Assembly: GCA_012064385.1 (NCBI GenBank)
Contig: QRDG01000131.1
Location: forward strand, 1,333,493-1,397,492
Direction: 5' to 3'
Origin: Puccinellia tenuiflora
Lineage: Eukaryota; Streptophyta; Magnoliopsida; Poales; Poaceae
Length of the DNA stretch: 64,000 bases
The notes under the pieces are model-generated. The model did no database searches. It was not told where the DNA came from and saw nothing but the letters and a program-made list of their open reading frames with translations. The position numbers and the translations under genes were made by a program. Positions 1 through 10,527 of the stretch are shown here, piece after piece (the first letter of the stretch is position 1; each line of letters begins with the position of its first letter).

Positions 1-300
1 CCGCTCGAGCTCGTCGCCGGGCGAGCTCCGGTGACATTTGGAGGGCGGCGTTGCCAATTTCTGGTCGCCCGCATCGCCCTAAGGCGAATGCGCGCCTTGG
101 CGCTTCCTCTCGCGCCCAATCGCCGTGGCCGTGCTCCACAGGAGCACACCGCCATGCTGACGTCAGCCTATGACGTCAGCCGGCCTTTTCTTTTCCTTTT
201 TATTTATTTTCTTATTAGTGTGCTAATTAATCAAGATACTATTTGTGTGCTCAGTTAGGTACTACACGATCCAACTAGTCCATGACCAACGAAGCTTGTA
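1..300. other. GC-rich unassigned sequence with two TGACGTCA palindromes
   Basis: No gene is recognised here. The first 180 bases are GC-rich, then the sequence becomes AT-rich. Two perfect 8-bp palindromes TGACGTCA lie at 158-165 and 171-178; the first is the core of a 12-bp palindrome GCTGACGTCAGC. TGACGTCA is the classic C-box/CRE core bound by plant bZIP factors, but such sites also occur near transposon ends, so a regulatory role is only a possibility. Confidence 0.35.
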
Positions 301-379
301 GCCAATTGCAAATTAGTATCATTTTTGTTTAACAGTGTGTGACTTAATTAAAAAATATCTATAAAATAATTAACTAGCA

Positions 380-755
380 AAATTTATAGCCAAAAAGCTA
401 AAAGCCAAAAGTAAAAAACCAAAAGCTAAAAGTCAAAAGCCTAACAAATAAATTCAAAATTATTTTGATAAATAGCGTGTTTACAATTATTTTAGAAAAA
501 AAGTAAATTGAGGTAATTTAGCCCTTAAGCATGACAATTATGTTAAAAAGGGTTTTTCGAATCAGCATTTATACAACTTCTTCAGCATTCAGGGGCATTT
601 CATACATTTCATCCTTCAAACCAGCAGCAGCCATCAAAGCAGTTCTGCCAGATCAAATCTCTGCTTTCAACAGCTGCTTCATACAGCTGCTTTCTCACAG
701 CTCACCAGCTACAACTGCTTTTCAAAAGCCGCAGCTAAACAAACAGACCCTAAGT
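380..755. repeat. AAAAGC-rich repeat and probable DNA-transposon remnant
   Basis: Positions 388-441 hold a short tandem array of CCAAAAGCTAAAAG-like units. Downstream, CAGCTGC and TTTTCAAAAGC motifs are repeated, and the block ends with AAACAGACCCTAAG near 739-752. That ending resembles the ends of small grass DNA transposons with CTTAGGGTCTGTTT-type termini. I could not find a matching left terminus or a target-site duplication. Confidence 0.3.
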
Positions 756-1268
756 AGGTTGGTCGGTCCGTTAAGATTAAGTGGACCGGCCTGTTAAATT
801 AAATTGGCCGACCACCTGAGGTGAGAGTGTCGACTTTAGTCGTTGGGGCGACATGGTCGTGGCTCGTGTGGGGCGTGGCCTTGGGGCTGTCGTGGAGGTC
901 GGAGCGGCGGCTCAGGATGTTCGTCTCCGCCATGTTGTATTGAGGTCGACTTGCATTGAAGTGTTTGAGTGCTAGGACGGCATGGTCGTTGACTCTTGTT
1001 GGGCGCGCCTTGGAGTTGACATGGCGCATTTTGTTGTAAGATTTTCGACCAATATTTGGTATAAACTGTCCAACTCTTCTTCAACTTTATCGATCAAAAG
1101 CATTGCCGAGATTTGATAATAAAAATACTTATTTGACTCTCGGATCTTGATCTTACAAAACAAGCAGAGGATGAGCAGAAATGATGGAACAAAAAACACC
1201 CATCAAAATCCACATACACACTTCTCTTCACACGAAGATTCCTGTATATGTATTCAATTATTCGCAGA

Positions 1269-1781
1269 TCAAACCAGCCTGGGAGGCGTCCTCTCCTGCA
1301 GGCTGTCCATCCTGCAGTAGCGCAGCTGCAGCGACACCGCCGCTCCATCTGTATGCGCTTGTAGAAGTTTGCGATGAACTGCTCCGCGCGCCGGTCGATG
1401 TCTTCCTCGTCCCCCGCCGCCGGCGACGACCCGCCCGTGCCCGACGTCGACGCGCCCGAGCCCGACGACTTGGACCTCGAGAACCCCGACGACGCGGCGC
1501 TGCTGGTCCGTGACACGGTGCTCGTCGCGCCGAGGCTGACCGTCCTCGACGGCCCGCCGGTGGTCGACGACGCGGGGGAGCTATCGTCCTCCGCGTCGAG
1601 CAGGCTCGGCCCGCGAGCCGAAGCTGAGGCGGCGGTGCGTCGTCGTCGTGCCGCGCGGTTGCGGCCGGCGATCGAGGAGAGGATCCACCGCGTGGCGCTG
1701 AAGAGAGCAGGAAGCGGACCTTGTTGACCGCCGTCGGAGGGTCCCGAGGACCGACGCCGCCGGCCGCTTCTCGGGCTCCAT
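1269..1781 (-). pseudogene. DUF761-type (cotton-fibre-like) protein gene, frameshifted
   Basis: On the minus strand an ATG at 1781 opens MEPEKRPAASVLGTLRR. Two frame changes (near 1731 and 1704) are needed to read on through AVNKVRFLL and then FSATRWILSSIAGR. That last frame stays open through a Ser/Gly-rich linker to the C-terminal motif EEDIDRRAEQFIANFYKRIQ. A third frame change near 1338 gives VSLQLRYCRM and a stop at 1269-1271. The N-terminal hydrophobic segment, low-complexity middle and RRAEQFI..FY..I motif are typical of plant DUF761/DUF4408 proteins, whose function is poorly known. Each break is explained by about one missing base, so I call it a decayed gene. Sequencing error is a less likely alternative because there are three breaks. 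The family assignment is from the C-terminal motif alone. Confidence 0.6.
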
Positions 1782-2640
1782 TGGATCGATGGTCGATGAG
1801 CAGTTGATCAAGAACGCGACTTGTCTTCGTTTCCGAGTCGTCGCAGGCAGCAGGTTAGAAAGCAACGCGAGATGTTGATGCAATTGAAGTGCGAGGGCCT
1901 TTTCTTGTGTGTGCCCTTGTGTATATATTGGCAGACGTGGAAATGTCGTCTGCGTAAGTTGTTTAGTGCAGGAAGCTACTCGGTTTTACTTAAGAAATTT
2001 CAAGGAATATGCAGCCATATACGGAGTAGGATTTACATCTGGACATGCATCCACGTAGATGCCTGAACCAACGCATGCAGCGACGACCAACGAACGCGTA
2101 TTGATCAGGTTCGTGACCGATCGATCGAGCTGGCCAATCATTGCTGACATGATCAACAAGGAATCGCAGACGAGGCGTGCTGCTGGAGGAGGAGGTTTGC
2201 ACGGGGCAACGCGGCGCGGGGTCCGTTTGAACAGCAAGCAACAGCGGATCAGGTCAAAGGTTGCCGCTCCGCGCCGCCACGTTGTCTCCATACAAAATAC
2301 TTCGTCCTCAAGGTTGTAGAGCCGTGGGGAGGATGCTGCTAGCTCGTGGAATTGCTGACAGTCCAGCGAATGCTTCTAGTTGAAATGTTGAATAAAGCTC
2401 TCCAAGTTCCATGTAAGTCCTTTTATTTTTGAGAGAGACAAATAAGGGTGGACAAAAAATTACGTATCTTTACTAATAATAGGATGCTACTACGGAGAAG
2501 TGTCTTCAATTTGGCAAACTTGTAAGGTCACGCATGTCCAAAAGTCCAGGAAACAATCGGTGAGCAAATTAACATGAATGCACTAAAAGATAAAAAAACT
2601 GATGTCATGCCGCATTAAATGAAATTCGAAAAATTCAAAT
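1782..2640. other. Intergenic; upstream side of the DUF761 relic
   Basis: No gene is recognised. A TATATA-containing stretch at about 1920-1928 lies roughly 140 bp upstream of the relic's ATG and could be its former TATA box (read on the minus strand). The rest is unassigned. The sequence ACGTATCTTTACTAATAATA at about 2462-2481 resembles an end of a grass DNA element. Confidence 0.3.
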
Positions 2641-2649
2641 GTTGTGTAG

Positions 2650-2750
2650 CTCAAACCGTTTATGCGATTTATGATCCGTTTTCATCGTTGGACTAGTCGC
2701 GTCGAGACCTTCAAAACTAGATACCATGTTGATATGTTCCGACGATATTG
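2650..2750 (+). repeat. Block shared with the Mutator-like element at 37393-38491
   Basis: This block contains AAACCGTTTATGCGATTTATG, TCCGTTTTCATCGTTGG, GTCGCGTCGAGACCTTC and CCATGTTGATATGTT motifs in order. The same series appears at about 37545-37640, and in reverse complement at about 38262-38350, where it forms the inner terminal repeats of a Mutator-like element. I infer that 2650-3736 plus some sequence after 10523 comes from a related element whose right end is not recognisable. Confidence 0.5.
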
Positions 2751-2974
2751 TTTTACCCAAAAGTTACCAACCACGTAAGTTATCAGGGTGTAGTATGTAA
2801 GTTGCCACCCATTAACACGATTTATTTTTGTTTCAAACTATATCGTACTTTTGCTTGTTCTTTTTTATTTTTCGAGTTGTGAAGTTACCAACTAATTTCA
2901 TATGTAGTTAACACTTTGAGACTATAAAATGTATCGTGTAAAAATGAATAAATATACACTAAAACATGTGTAAC

Positions 2975-3736
2975 TCCATTAATATTAGGGAGGTAAACTT
3001 TGTCGATTTCATGATGAGAACTACCCCTATAAAAATATGGATAACTCATTACTATTCGGTAGGTAACTTTATCAGTTTGTGGGCTAACTCCAGTACTACT
3101 GGGTGGCAACTCCATCAGTTCGTCAATACTGAGTGGGTAACTCCATCAGTGTACGTCGGATAACTCTTTCAGTCTATGGTCGTAACTCCATTACTACTGG
3201 GTGGTAACTACATCGATTTAGGGTGGGTAACTCCTTCATTGTAGATGATAAATCCTTTAGTCTAGGGTGGATAACTCTATCAGTATAGAATGGTCACTTC
3301 AACACTACTGGGTGATAACTTTATCAATTTAGTCTGGATAACTCCAGCACTACGAGGTGGTAACTCTTTCGGTCTTCGATGGGTAACTATATCACTATTG
3401 GGCGGTAACTTTATCGGTTTAGGGGGTAACTCTATCACTACTAGGTAACTTTATCAGTTTAGGCTTAGTAAATCTATCACTACAGTTTTGGTAATCCATC
3501 TCTGTTGGGTTGTAACTCCTAAGTCTAGGGTAACTTCATCGCTATTGGATGGTAACTTCATCAGTTTACGGTTGGTAACTCCTTCAGCCTAGGGTGGGTA
3601 ACTCCATCACTATTGGGGGTAACATCATTAGTTTAGGGTTGGTAACTTCATCACTACGGGGGCGGTAACTTTAAGAGCTTAGGATTGGTAACTACATCAC
3701 TTCTAGGTGGGTAACTCCATCACACTAGGTGGGTAA
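2975..3736 (+). repeat. Degenerate GGTAACT minisatellite
   Basis: About 760 bp are built from variants of GGTAACTCCATCACTACTGG and GGTAACTTTATCAGTTTAGG, often alternating, with units of roughly 20-40 bp. It carries no coding potential. The array is broken at 3736 by an LTR retrotransposon whose target duplication GGTAA is part of the repeat unit. The array's last unit (GGTAACTTCATCAG) resumes at 10523. Confidence 0.8.
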
Positions 3737-5329
3737 TGATACGTGTCAAACGTATCTATAATTTTTGATTGATCCATGCTAGTTTTATGATGTTGTCACA
3801 TGTTTTTATTATCATATTAATCATTTTTATGTATTTTGTCGGACTAACCTATTGACAAGATGCCCAGTGTCAGTTTGTTTTTCTGTTTCTGTTTTTTGTA
3901 TTTCAGAAAATCCACCATAGGAAATATCGTCGGATTGAGCTCAAAATTTACGGAGATTTTTTATGCGACGGAAGACACCAGAAGACCAAAGGGCAACCCT
4001 GGGGCCACCCACAGGGCAGGGATGGCCTCCTACCGCGGCCCCCCTTGGCCCGCGGGTGGACCCGCCCCTGCTCCTGGTGGGTCCCCTCGGCCCCTCCGAC
4101 GCCTATAAAATCCCTAAAAACCCTACAAATGACGGGGGGCCATTATTTTCCAGAAAAGTCATCCCAAGGCGCCGTCAACTCAAACCCTAGTTCGGGGGTG
4201 ATTCTGAAGCAGATCCCGGCACTCTGCCGGAGGGGAGATCGATCCCGGAGGGCTCTTCATCGCCATGCCTTCCTCCGGATGATTTGTGAGTAGTCCCACC
4301 TTGTACCTTGGGTCCATGGCAGTAGCTAGATGTAGTCTCTCTCTTGTGCTTCATGTCTTATGATCTTCTAAGCTGCCTAACATGATCAAGATCGATTATT
4401 ATAATGCTATGTGATGTGTTTGGGATCCGATGGATTATAAAGTTATGATCAGATTGTGCAGATTCTTATATGTTGATTTATGTTCTTGCATGCTCTCCGA
4501 TGTGCGTAGTTACTTTGGCCAAGTGATTGTGTGTATCTCCAAGAGAGAGTATTTATGCTAGATAGTGGGTTCATGCTCCCTTTTGTTCCTGGGCACGAGT
4601 GACAGAAACGTCTAAGGGCGAGGGTGTGTTGTTCTACTAAGGGTAAAACAGCGGTGTTAAAGTCTATTTTGGTATTTAATATTGCTTAATTCATGCGCTT
4701 TACTTAGCAATTCAAATGTCTGTTGCTTGCAACTTAATCCGATGGGGACAGCTGGAATAGCGATCCCAGATGGACTTTTTAGACAAAGATGCAGTTGGAC
4801 TCAATGTCTTTGTTCATTGTCGTGATGCCTACTTAAATATTATCATGGTTTCTCTTTGTCATGGCTAGATTAAGTTTTGTGTTATAATCTTGTCAATTGC
4901 CCGCTGTAATTTGTTTACCCATCATATGAATGTTCTATTTTCTCGAGAGACTCCACTAGTGAACCCATGGCCCCCGGTCCATCTTTTTACATTGATTGCA
5001 ACCTTTATTCTTCACTTTTCACCATCATTACTCCTCTGGTCCATTTTCATAATTCATCTATTTCACTATACAATTAACCGCTTTATTTTCTGCGACACCA
5101 GAAAGATTGACAACCTTTCCGTCGTTGGGGGCAAAGTATTTTGGTTGAGTGTGTGAAGGTCCACATCTGTTGAAGATTAAGCGCCAGAGATCTTCAACAT
5201 TCACTTTATTATTGATTTCAAGGTCCTACTGGTTCGATAAACCTCGGTTCGTTATCGAGGGAAAACTGCTGCTTGCTACATCTCCGCCTTCGCTTGGGGC
5301 ACCACCCAACTCTTCATCAGTAGCAATCA
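3737..5329 (+). repeat. 5' LTR
   Basis: The repeat starts TGATACGTGTC and ends GTAGCAATCA. CCTATAAAAT at about 4103 is a good TATA box, which would place the transcript start near 4130. Confidence 0.92.
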
Positions 5330-5339
5330 AGCTCTTTTC

Positions 5340-5357
5340 TGGCGTCGTTGTCGGGGA
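5340..5357 (+). other. Primer-binding site, tRNA-Asp type
   Basis: TGGCGTCGTTGTCGGGGA starts 10 bp after the LTR end. It differs at two positions from the complement of the plant tRNA-Asp 3' end. Both differences are C-to-T, as expected from decay of methylated cytosines. Confidence 0.75.
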
Positions 5358-5520
5358 TCTTGGAGCTACAGCAAGGGGAGTCCCACACTCTCAATCACTT
5401 TACTTTGTTTTTGTCTTTCTTGTTTTGTTTCTCGTTAGCTTATTTTTCCTATTACAAATTTTAAAACCCAAAAAAATCAGTGTAATCTTTATTCCTGTCT
5501 TGTTATTTTGCTTTATCGTA

Positions 5521-6246
5521 ATGTCTAGCTTTACTACCCTTGATATGACCCTCTTGACCGAATTCTTCACCTTCAAACAAAAGGGTGGAGAAAGTTTTAA
5601 AAATGCTTGGGATAGAATTTCAGAATTACATCAAAAGATTCAACCCATGCTTGCTATGTGTGTTTTACTGAGATGCTTTTACTATGGATTATCCGATGCA
5701 TGTAAGCATGCCTTGGACGTTATTACTAGAGGAGACTTTCTTGAAATTGATGAATCGGAATCTCTTAGAATTATAAATGGTTTGGTTGTCTTTCCCATGA
5801 ATGAGAAAATTGATGGAATACTTGATAGATTGGATAAAATAGAAAATATTTTGTGTGATCTAAATTTAAATGGAATAGAGGAGAGTTCTAAAAATTATCA
5901 AATTATTGAAATAGACGGAGATTGGGAACCTTATATTCCTATTGAAATAAATGATAGAAGGTTCCTTGCTTATTGTGATATTGGTTCTATGATGTCAACT
6001 ATGCCTAGAATGGTTTTCTATACTATGAATTTTGGAGACTTATTTGATTATCCTCTTTGTCATTCTCATTCTGATGGTATCTCTTCAAAAATCTATAAAA
6101 GAGTTAATGAAGTCCTTATAACTTTTAAAAATAAGACAACTTTGGTCGATTTCTTGGTTTTGGAGTCAAAAGCTCAAGCTAATATTGTTCTTGGAAGATC
6201 TTTTCTTCATTCCGTGGGAGCTTTCGGAGTCAAAAGCTCAAGCTAA
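5521..6246 (+). CDS. Retroelement protein with retropepsin-like domain
   Basis: The ATG at 5521 (MSSFTTLDMTLL) opens a frame of 241 codons plus stop. The N-terminal part (WDRISELHQKIQPM) looks like the end of a plant retrotransposon Gag. The C-terminal half resembles the aspartic protease of grass gypsy polyproteins: YCDIGSMMSTMP carries the catalytic DIGS in the usual D-T/S/I-G context, VDFLVLE is a core strand, and ANIVLGRSFLHSVGA matches the I-L-G-R-x-F-L signature. A direct duplication (AAAAGCTCAAGCTAATATTG at about 6169 and 6230) shifts the frame. The missing tail, QFP-like FRFPIKAKF, continues in another frame to 6376. The longer upstream open frame from 5149 starts inside the LTR and is probably not used. 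The protein is likely inactive or truncated. Confidence 0.7.
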   Translation: MSSFTTLDMTLLTEFFTFKQKGGESFKNAWDRISELHQKIQPMLAMCVLLRCFYYGLSDACKHALDVITRGDFLEIDESESLRIINGLVVFPMNEKIDGILDRLDKIENILCDLNLNGIEESSKNYQIIEIDGDWEPYIPIEINDRRFLAYCDIGSMMSTMPRMVFYTMNFGDLFDYPLCHSHSDGISSKIYKRVNEVLITFKNKTTLVDFLVLESKAQANIVLGRSFLHSVGAFGVKSSS

Positions 6247-6376
6247 TATTGTTCTTGATGTTAAAAAGGACTGCATACGCTTTCGTTTTCCCATTAAGGC
6301 CAAGTTTTCCTTTCCTATCAAAGAGAAAGAAGTGCTTATTGAAGGAAAAGTTACAATGGATTTTGAAAAAACTTGA

Positions 6377-8896
6377 TATTTGGCATTGCGCCTAGCTAAA
6401 AGGTGTTAAAGAAAAGCGCTTGTTGGGAGGCAACCCATCTTTTACTTTCAGTTTGCTTTTAATTTTCTTGAGTCTTGAAGTTGTTGCCTCTGTAGCAACT
6501 TCATTGTATCTTTTTCTTTTGGTTTTTTGTGCAAAGTTTAGTCTCTAATGCATTGAAAGTGCGAGGTGTTGTTTTGCTGTCCAGAAACAGATTTCTGTCC
6601 TTCACTGTTCGAAAATCCAAAAAATCTATAAATTTTATATTTTTCTGAAAGTTTTAGACAGCAAGCCTGATACTTTTATCTATCTTTCGTTAGTTTTGAT
6701 TTTTCTGATTTGAGCTACATAAGTGCTTCGATAAATTTGATCTTTACAGAAAGTTCAGATTTTGACAGATTCTGCTTTTATTTTGTATTCGCCTCTTTAC
6801 TATCGTCAAATATGATACTCTAGAGGTATAGTGCCACATTGAGGCTTAGTAAACAATAGCTAATGACTAATAAATTTATTTTACAATTTGTTTTGAGTTG
6901 AACACATATGCATTTTAATTTATGAGCACTAACTCTCTAATCAGTTTATGAGAAGTTTTGTGTGAAGTGAGTTTTTAAGTTCCAAATGAGAGGATAATGA
7001 AGAAATTGAAGATGGATTAGAGCTCAAGCTTGGGGATGCCCCCATGGCACCCCCTCTGAATATCAAGAACTATCAAGCGTCAAAGCTTGGGGATGCCTTG
7101 GGCATCCCCTCTTCTTCATCGACTATCATGAGGTCGTCTTCATTGAACTAAGTTTTTATCACTTTACATATTATGTGCTATACTTGGAGCGTCTTTTTAC
7201 TTTCAGTTTTGTTTGTTTGTTTTGCTGGTCATATGCTTGTTGGATCCTTGCTTTGTTTACGTGGGAGAGAGACACGCTCCGCTTTTTCGTTTGAATACTC
7301 TTGTACTTCGCTTATATTTTGTTGAGTATTCTTAGCTACTGTTTGTTTGCTAGTAAGCTTTTGCTTTTAGCTTTTATCTTATTTAGAGCTTCTAGTAGTT
7401 GTTGTTAAACTCTCTTGTTCTTCACTTATATTTGTTGGACAGTTGTTATTGATAAATTGCTTGAATTGTCAAAGTGACAAAATGCTATTCATGTGATAGT
7501 GGAATGAAACGAAAGCCTGCATAGTATTGTAGATCATTGTGTGGATACTTGATACTTCTCATTTATTTTGAGATATTAAGATGAATGCTTAAACTTGCTG
7601 GTTATTTTAGTTGAATTGATTAGCATAGAAATACTGTTAAAACCTTGAAACTGTGTGGTGTTTCGTAGTTATTAATTCATTAAGCTAATCTTTCCATCAA
7701 AACAATTGTTTGGTCAATAAGGGAGACGGTGTGGAGCTTTTATGGTTATGATTGACTAATGTCTTATGTTATTCTGTTACCGGTTAATATTAGATGTTTG
7801 CTTCAAATACCTTATTTGCTAAGCCTAAAAATTCGTACTGAGTGTATGGTTCACTCGTGCATCCAAATCCCAAAGCCAAACTATCTTGCCAGCTGAGTCC
7901 ACCATATCTATCTATGCATGGTATTTCTTGCCATTCCAAGTAAATTTGTCATGTGCTATCTTTAAAATATACAAAATACTCTTTTTTGTGCCTCTGTTTT
8001 TAAGCTCATGAGGGAGCAGTAGAGAGCTAGATATAACTCGTGACGAGCAAGGTCATTTCCCCCCTTTCACCTGGTGTCGATGGATTACGTCTTCACTTAA
8101 ATCAACCCGAGAGCAGCTTAAGCAAAAATATAAATATAACTCACCATTCTCCTCCGTGCAATGAAAATCTGAGAAATCAGCTCTAAACATTGGACAGTGG
8201 TGAAACCAAGGAGAAAGAGGAGCGTACTCGCTTCTCTAAAAACCAGCTGCTCTCACAAGTCTAAAAGCCTTGCTTGTTATGGGGGACTAGATAGATTCTC
8301 CGTTTTGAAGTTGTTGACGAAAGCATGCATGTCTCAAAATTGTTTTACTTCTGTTTCATAAAAACAAAAAGCTCTACCACATGACTAATCCCTGCTTCCC
8401 TCTGCGAAGGGCCTTTTTTTTACTTTTAATGTTGAGTCAGTTTTCCTCCTTCTTTTATCTCCACCAAAGCAAACATCTAGCATTGACCCTGGGTATCATT
8501 GATTATATTGCATTGTCAGATTAAACATGAATCTTTATATTGACTTTGCCGTTGGAAGTTGAGGATTTTTGCTAAAACTTACATCTTCTTTGTTTTGATT
8601 CTCAAACACTTTTGTCATGAAATTGTTACCTATGTGAATTAATCAAATATGTGGAGCACATTGCTTTCATGTCTTTAACGTACTATTTATGAAAGGTTTT
8701 ACTTGAATGATTCAACTTGGTTATTCATTGCTTTCTTGCTATCAACTATAGACAATTGTTTTGTATCATTTCATTCACATCCTATGCTTTGCATTACTAT
8801 CTTGATCACGATTGTGTTGGTTGCATGTTTCATCAAAAATTATTTTGTTATCACTTACCTACTCGAGGACGAGTAGGAGTTAAGTTTGGGGATGCT
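6377..8896 (+). other. Long non-coding 3' interior of the LTR element
   Basis: No open frame of note occurs over 2.5 kb. It contains GCGCTTGTTGGGAGGCAACC near 6416, CTGTCCAGAAACAGATTTC near 6579, AAGCTTGGGGATGCC twice (near 7026 and 7084), GTCCACCATATCTATCTATG near 7897 and CTCGAGGACGAG near 8862. The same blocks occur in the same order in the second LTR element at 57744-64000. At 7089-7109 GGGGATGCC and GGCATCCCC are separated by 3 bp, which would fold into a strong hairpin in RNA. Confidence 0.75.
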
Positions 8897-10522
8897 GATA
8901 CGTGTCAACCGTATCTATAATTTTTTTATTGATCCATGCTAGTTTTGTGATCTTGTCACATGTTTTTATTATCATATTAATCATTTTTATGCATTTTGTC
9001 GGACTAACCTATTGACATGATGCCCAGTGCCAGTTTCCTATTTTTACTGTTTTTGTATTTCAGAAAATCCACCGCAGGAAATATCGTCGGATTGAGCTCA
9101 AAATTTACGGAGATTGTTTATGCGACGGAAGACACCAGAACACCAAAGGGCAGCCCTGGCGGCCACCCACAGGGCAGCCCTGGCGGCCACCCACAGGGCA
9201 GGGACGGCCTCCTGCCGCGGCCCCCCTTGGCCCACGGATGGGACCCGTCCCTGCTTCTGGTGGGTCCCCTCGGCCCCCTCCGATGCCTGTAAAATCCCTA
9301 AAAACCCTAAAAACGACGGGGCGCGGCCATTATTTTCTAGAAAAGTCATCCCGAGGCGCCGTCAACACAAACCCTAGTTCGGGGGGTGATTCTGAAGCAG
9401 ATCTCGGCACTCTGCCGAAGGGGAGATCGATCTCGGAGGGCTCTTCATCGCCATGCCTTCCTCCGGGATGATTTGTGAGTAGTCCCACCTTGGACCTTGG
9501 GTCCATGACAATAGCTAGATGGTAGTCTCTCTCTCTTGTGCTTCATGTCTTATGATCTTGTGAGCTGCCTAACATGATCAAGATCGATTATTGTAATGAT
9601 ATGTGATGTATTTGCTGGGATCCGATGGATTATAAAGTTATGATCAGATGCATGATTCTTATATGTTGATTTATGTTCTTACATGCTCTCCGATGTGCGT
9701 AGTTAATTTGGCCAAGTAATTGTGTGTATCTCCAAGAGAGAGTATTTATGCTAGATAGTGGGTCCATGCCCCCTTTTCTTCCTGGGCACGAGTGACAGAA
9801 ACATCTATGGGCGAGGGTGTGCTGTTGCTACTAAGGGTAAAACATCGGTGTTAAAATCTATTTTGATATTTAATATTGCTTACTTCATGTATTTTACTTA
9901 ATGCAAATGTCTGTTGCTTGCAACTTAATACCGATGGGTGACAGGCTGGATAGTGATCCCACGGTGGACTTTTTAGACAAAGATGCAGTTGGACTCAACG
10001 GTCTTTGTTCATTATCGTGATGCCTACTTAAATATTATCATGTTCTCTTTGTCATGGCTAGATTAAGTTTGTGTTATAATCTTGTCAATTGCCCAGCGGT
10101 AATTTGTTTACCCATCATATGAATGTTCTATTTACTCGAGAGACTCCACTAGTGAACCCATGGCCCCCGGTCCATCTTTTTACATTGATTGCAACCTTTA
10201 TTCATCACTTTTCACCATCATTACTGCTCTGGTCCATTTTCATAATTCATCTATTTCACTATACAATTAACCGCTTTGTTTTCTGTGAGACCGGAAAGAT
10301 TGACAACCTTTTCGCCGTTGGGGGCAAAGTATTTTGGTTGAGTGTGTGCAGGTCCACGTCTGTCGAATATTAAGCGCCAGAGATCTTCAACATTCACTTT
10401 GCTGTTGATTTCAAGTTCTTACTGGTTCGATAAATCTCGGTTCGTTATCGAGGGAAAACTGCTGCTTGCTACATCTCCGCCTTCGCTTGGGGCACCACCC
10501 AACTCTTCATCAGTAACAATCA
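8897..10522 (+). repeat. 3' LTR
   Basis: This is the second copy of the LTR. The TATA box of the 5' copy is here TGTAAAAT (about 9290), and a 22-bp unit of the type GGCAGCCCTGGCGGCCACCC is duplicated near 9162-9205. It is followed by the GGTAA target duplication. Confidence 0.92.
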
Positions 10523-10527
10523 GGTAA

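Larger units (their letters stand above)
3737..10522 (+). mobile_element. Non-autonomous LTR retrotransposon (Ty3/gypsy-like), complete
   Basis: Two long direct repeats (3737-5329 and 8897-10522) begin TGATACGTGTC and end in CAATCA. The element is flanked by a 5-bp duplication GGTAA (3732-3736 and 10523-10527). Ten bases after the 5' LTR lies TGGCGTCGTTGTCGGGGA, the tRNA-Asp-type primer site with two C-to-T changes. A purine-rich TTGGGGATGC abuts the 3' LTR. The 3.57-kb interior encodes only a short protein with a retropepsin-like part; no reverse transcriptase, RNase H or integrase is visible. It would therefore need a partner element to move. The 3' LTR differs from the 5' copy by an extra 22-bp unit near 9162-9205 and many point changes, so the insertion is not very recent. 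Confidence 0.93.

Noticed and set aside
1094..1268. Continuation of the DUF761 frame past the usual end
   Set aside because: After the frame change near 1338 the longer frame no longer looks like the family; the other frame stops at the expected place.
5149..5520. Earlier start for the LTR-element protein
   Set aside because: This would begin inside the LTR and cross the primer site, and the added residues look like translated non-coding sequence.
7026..7110. CRISPR-like repeats from the recurring TTGGGGATG motif
   Set aside because: Only a few copies at irregular spacing in plant retroelement DNA; they are polypurine-like motifs.
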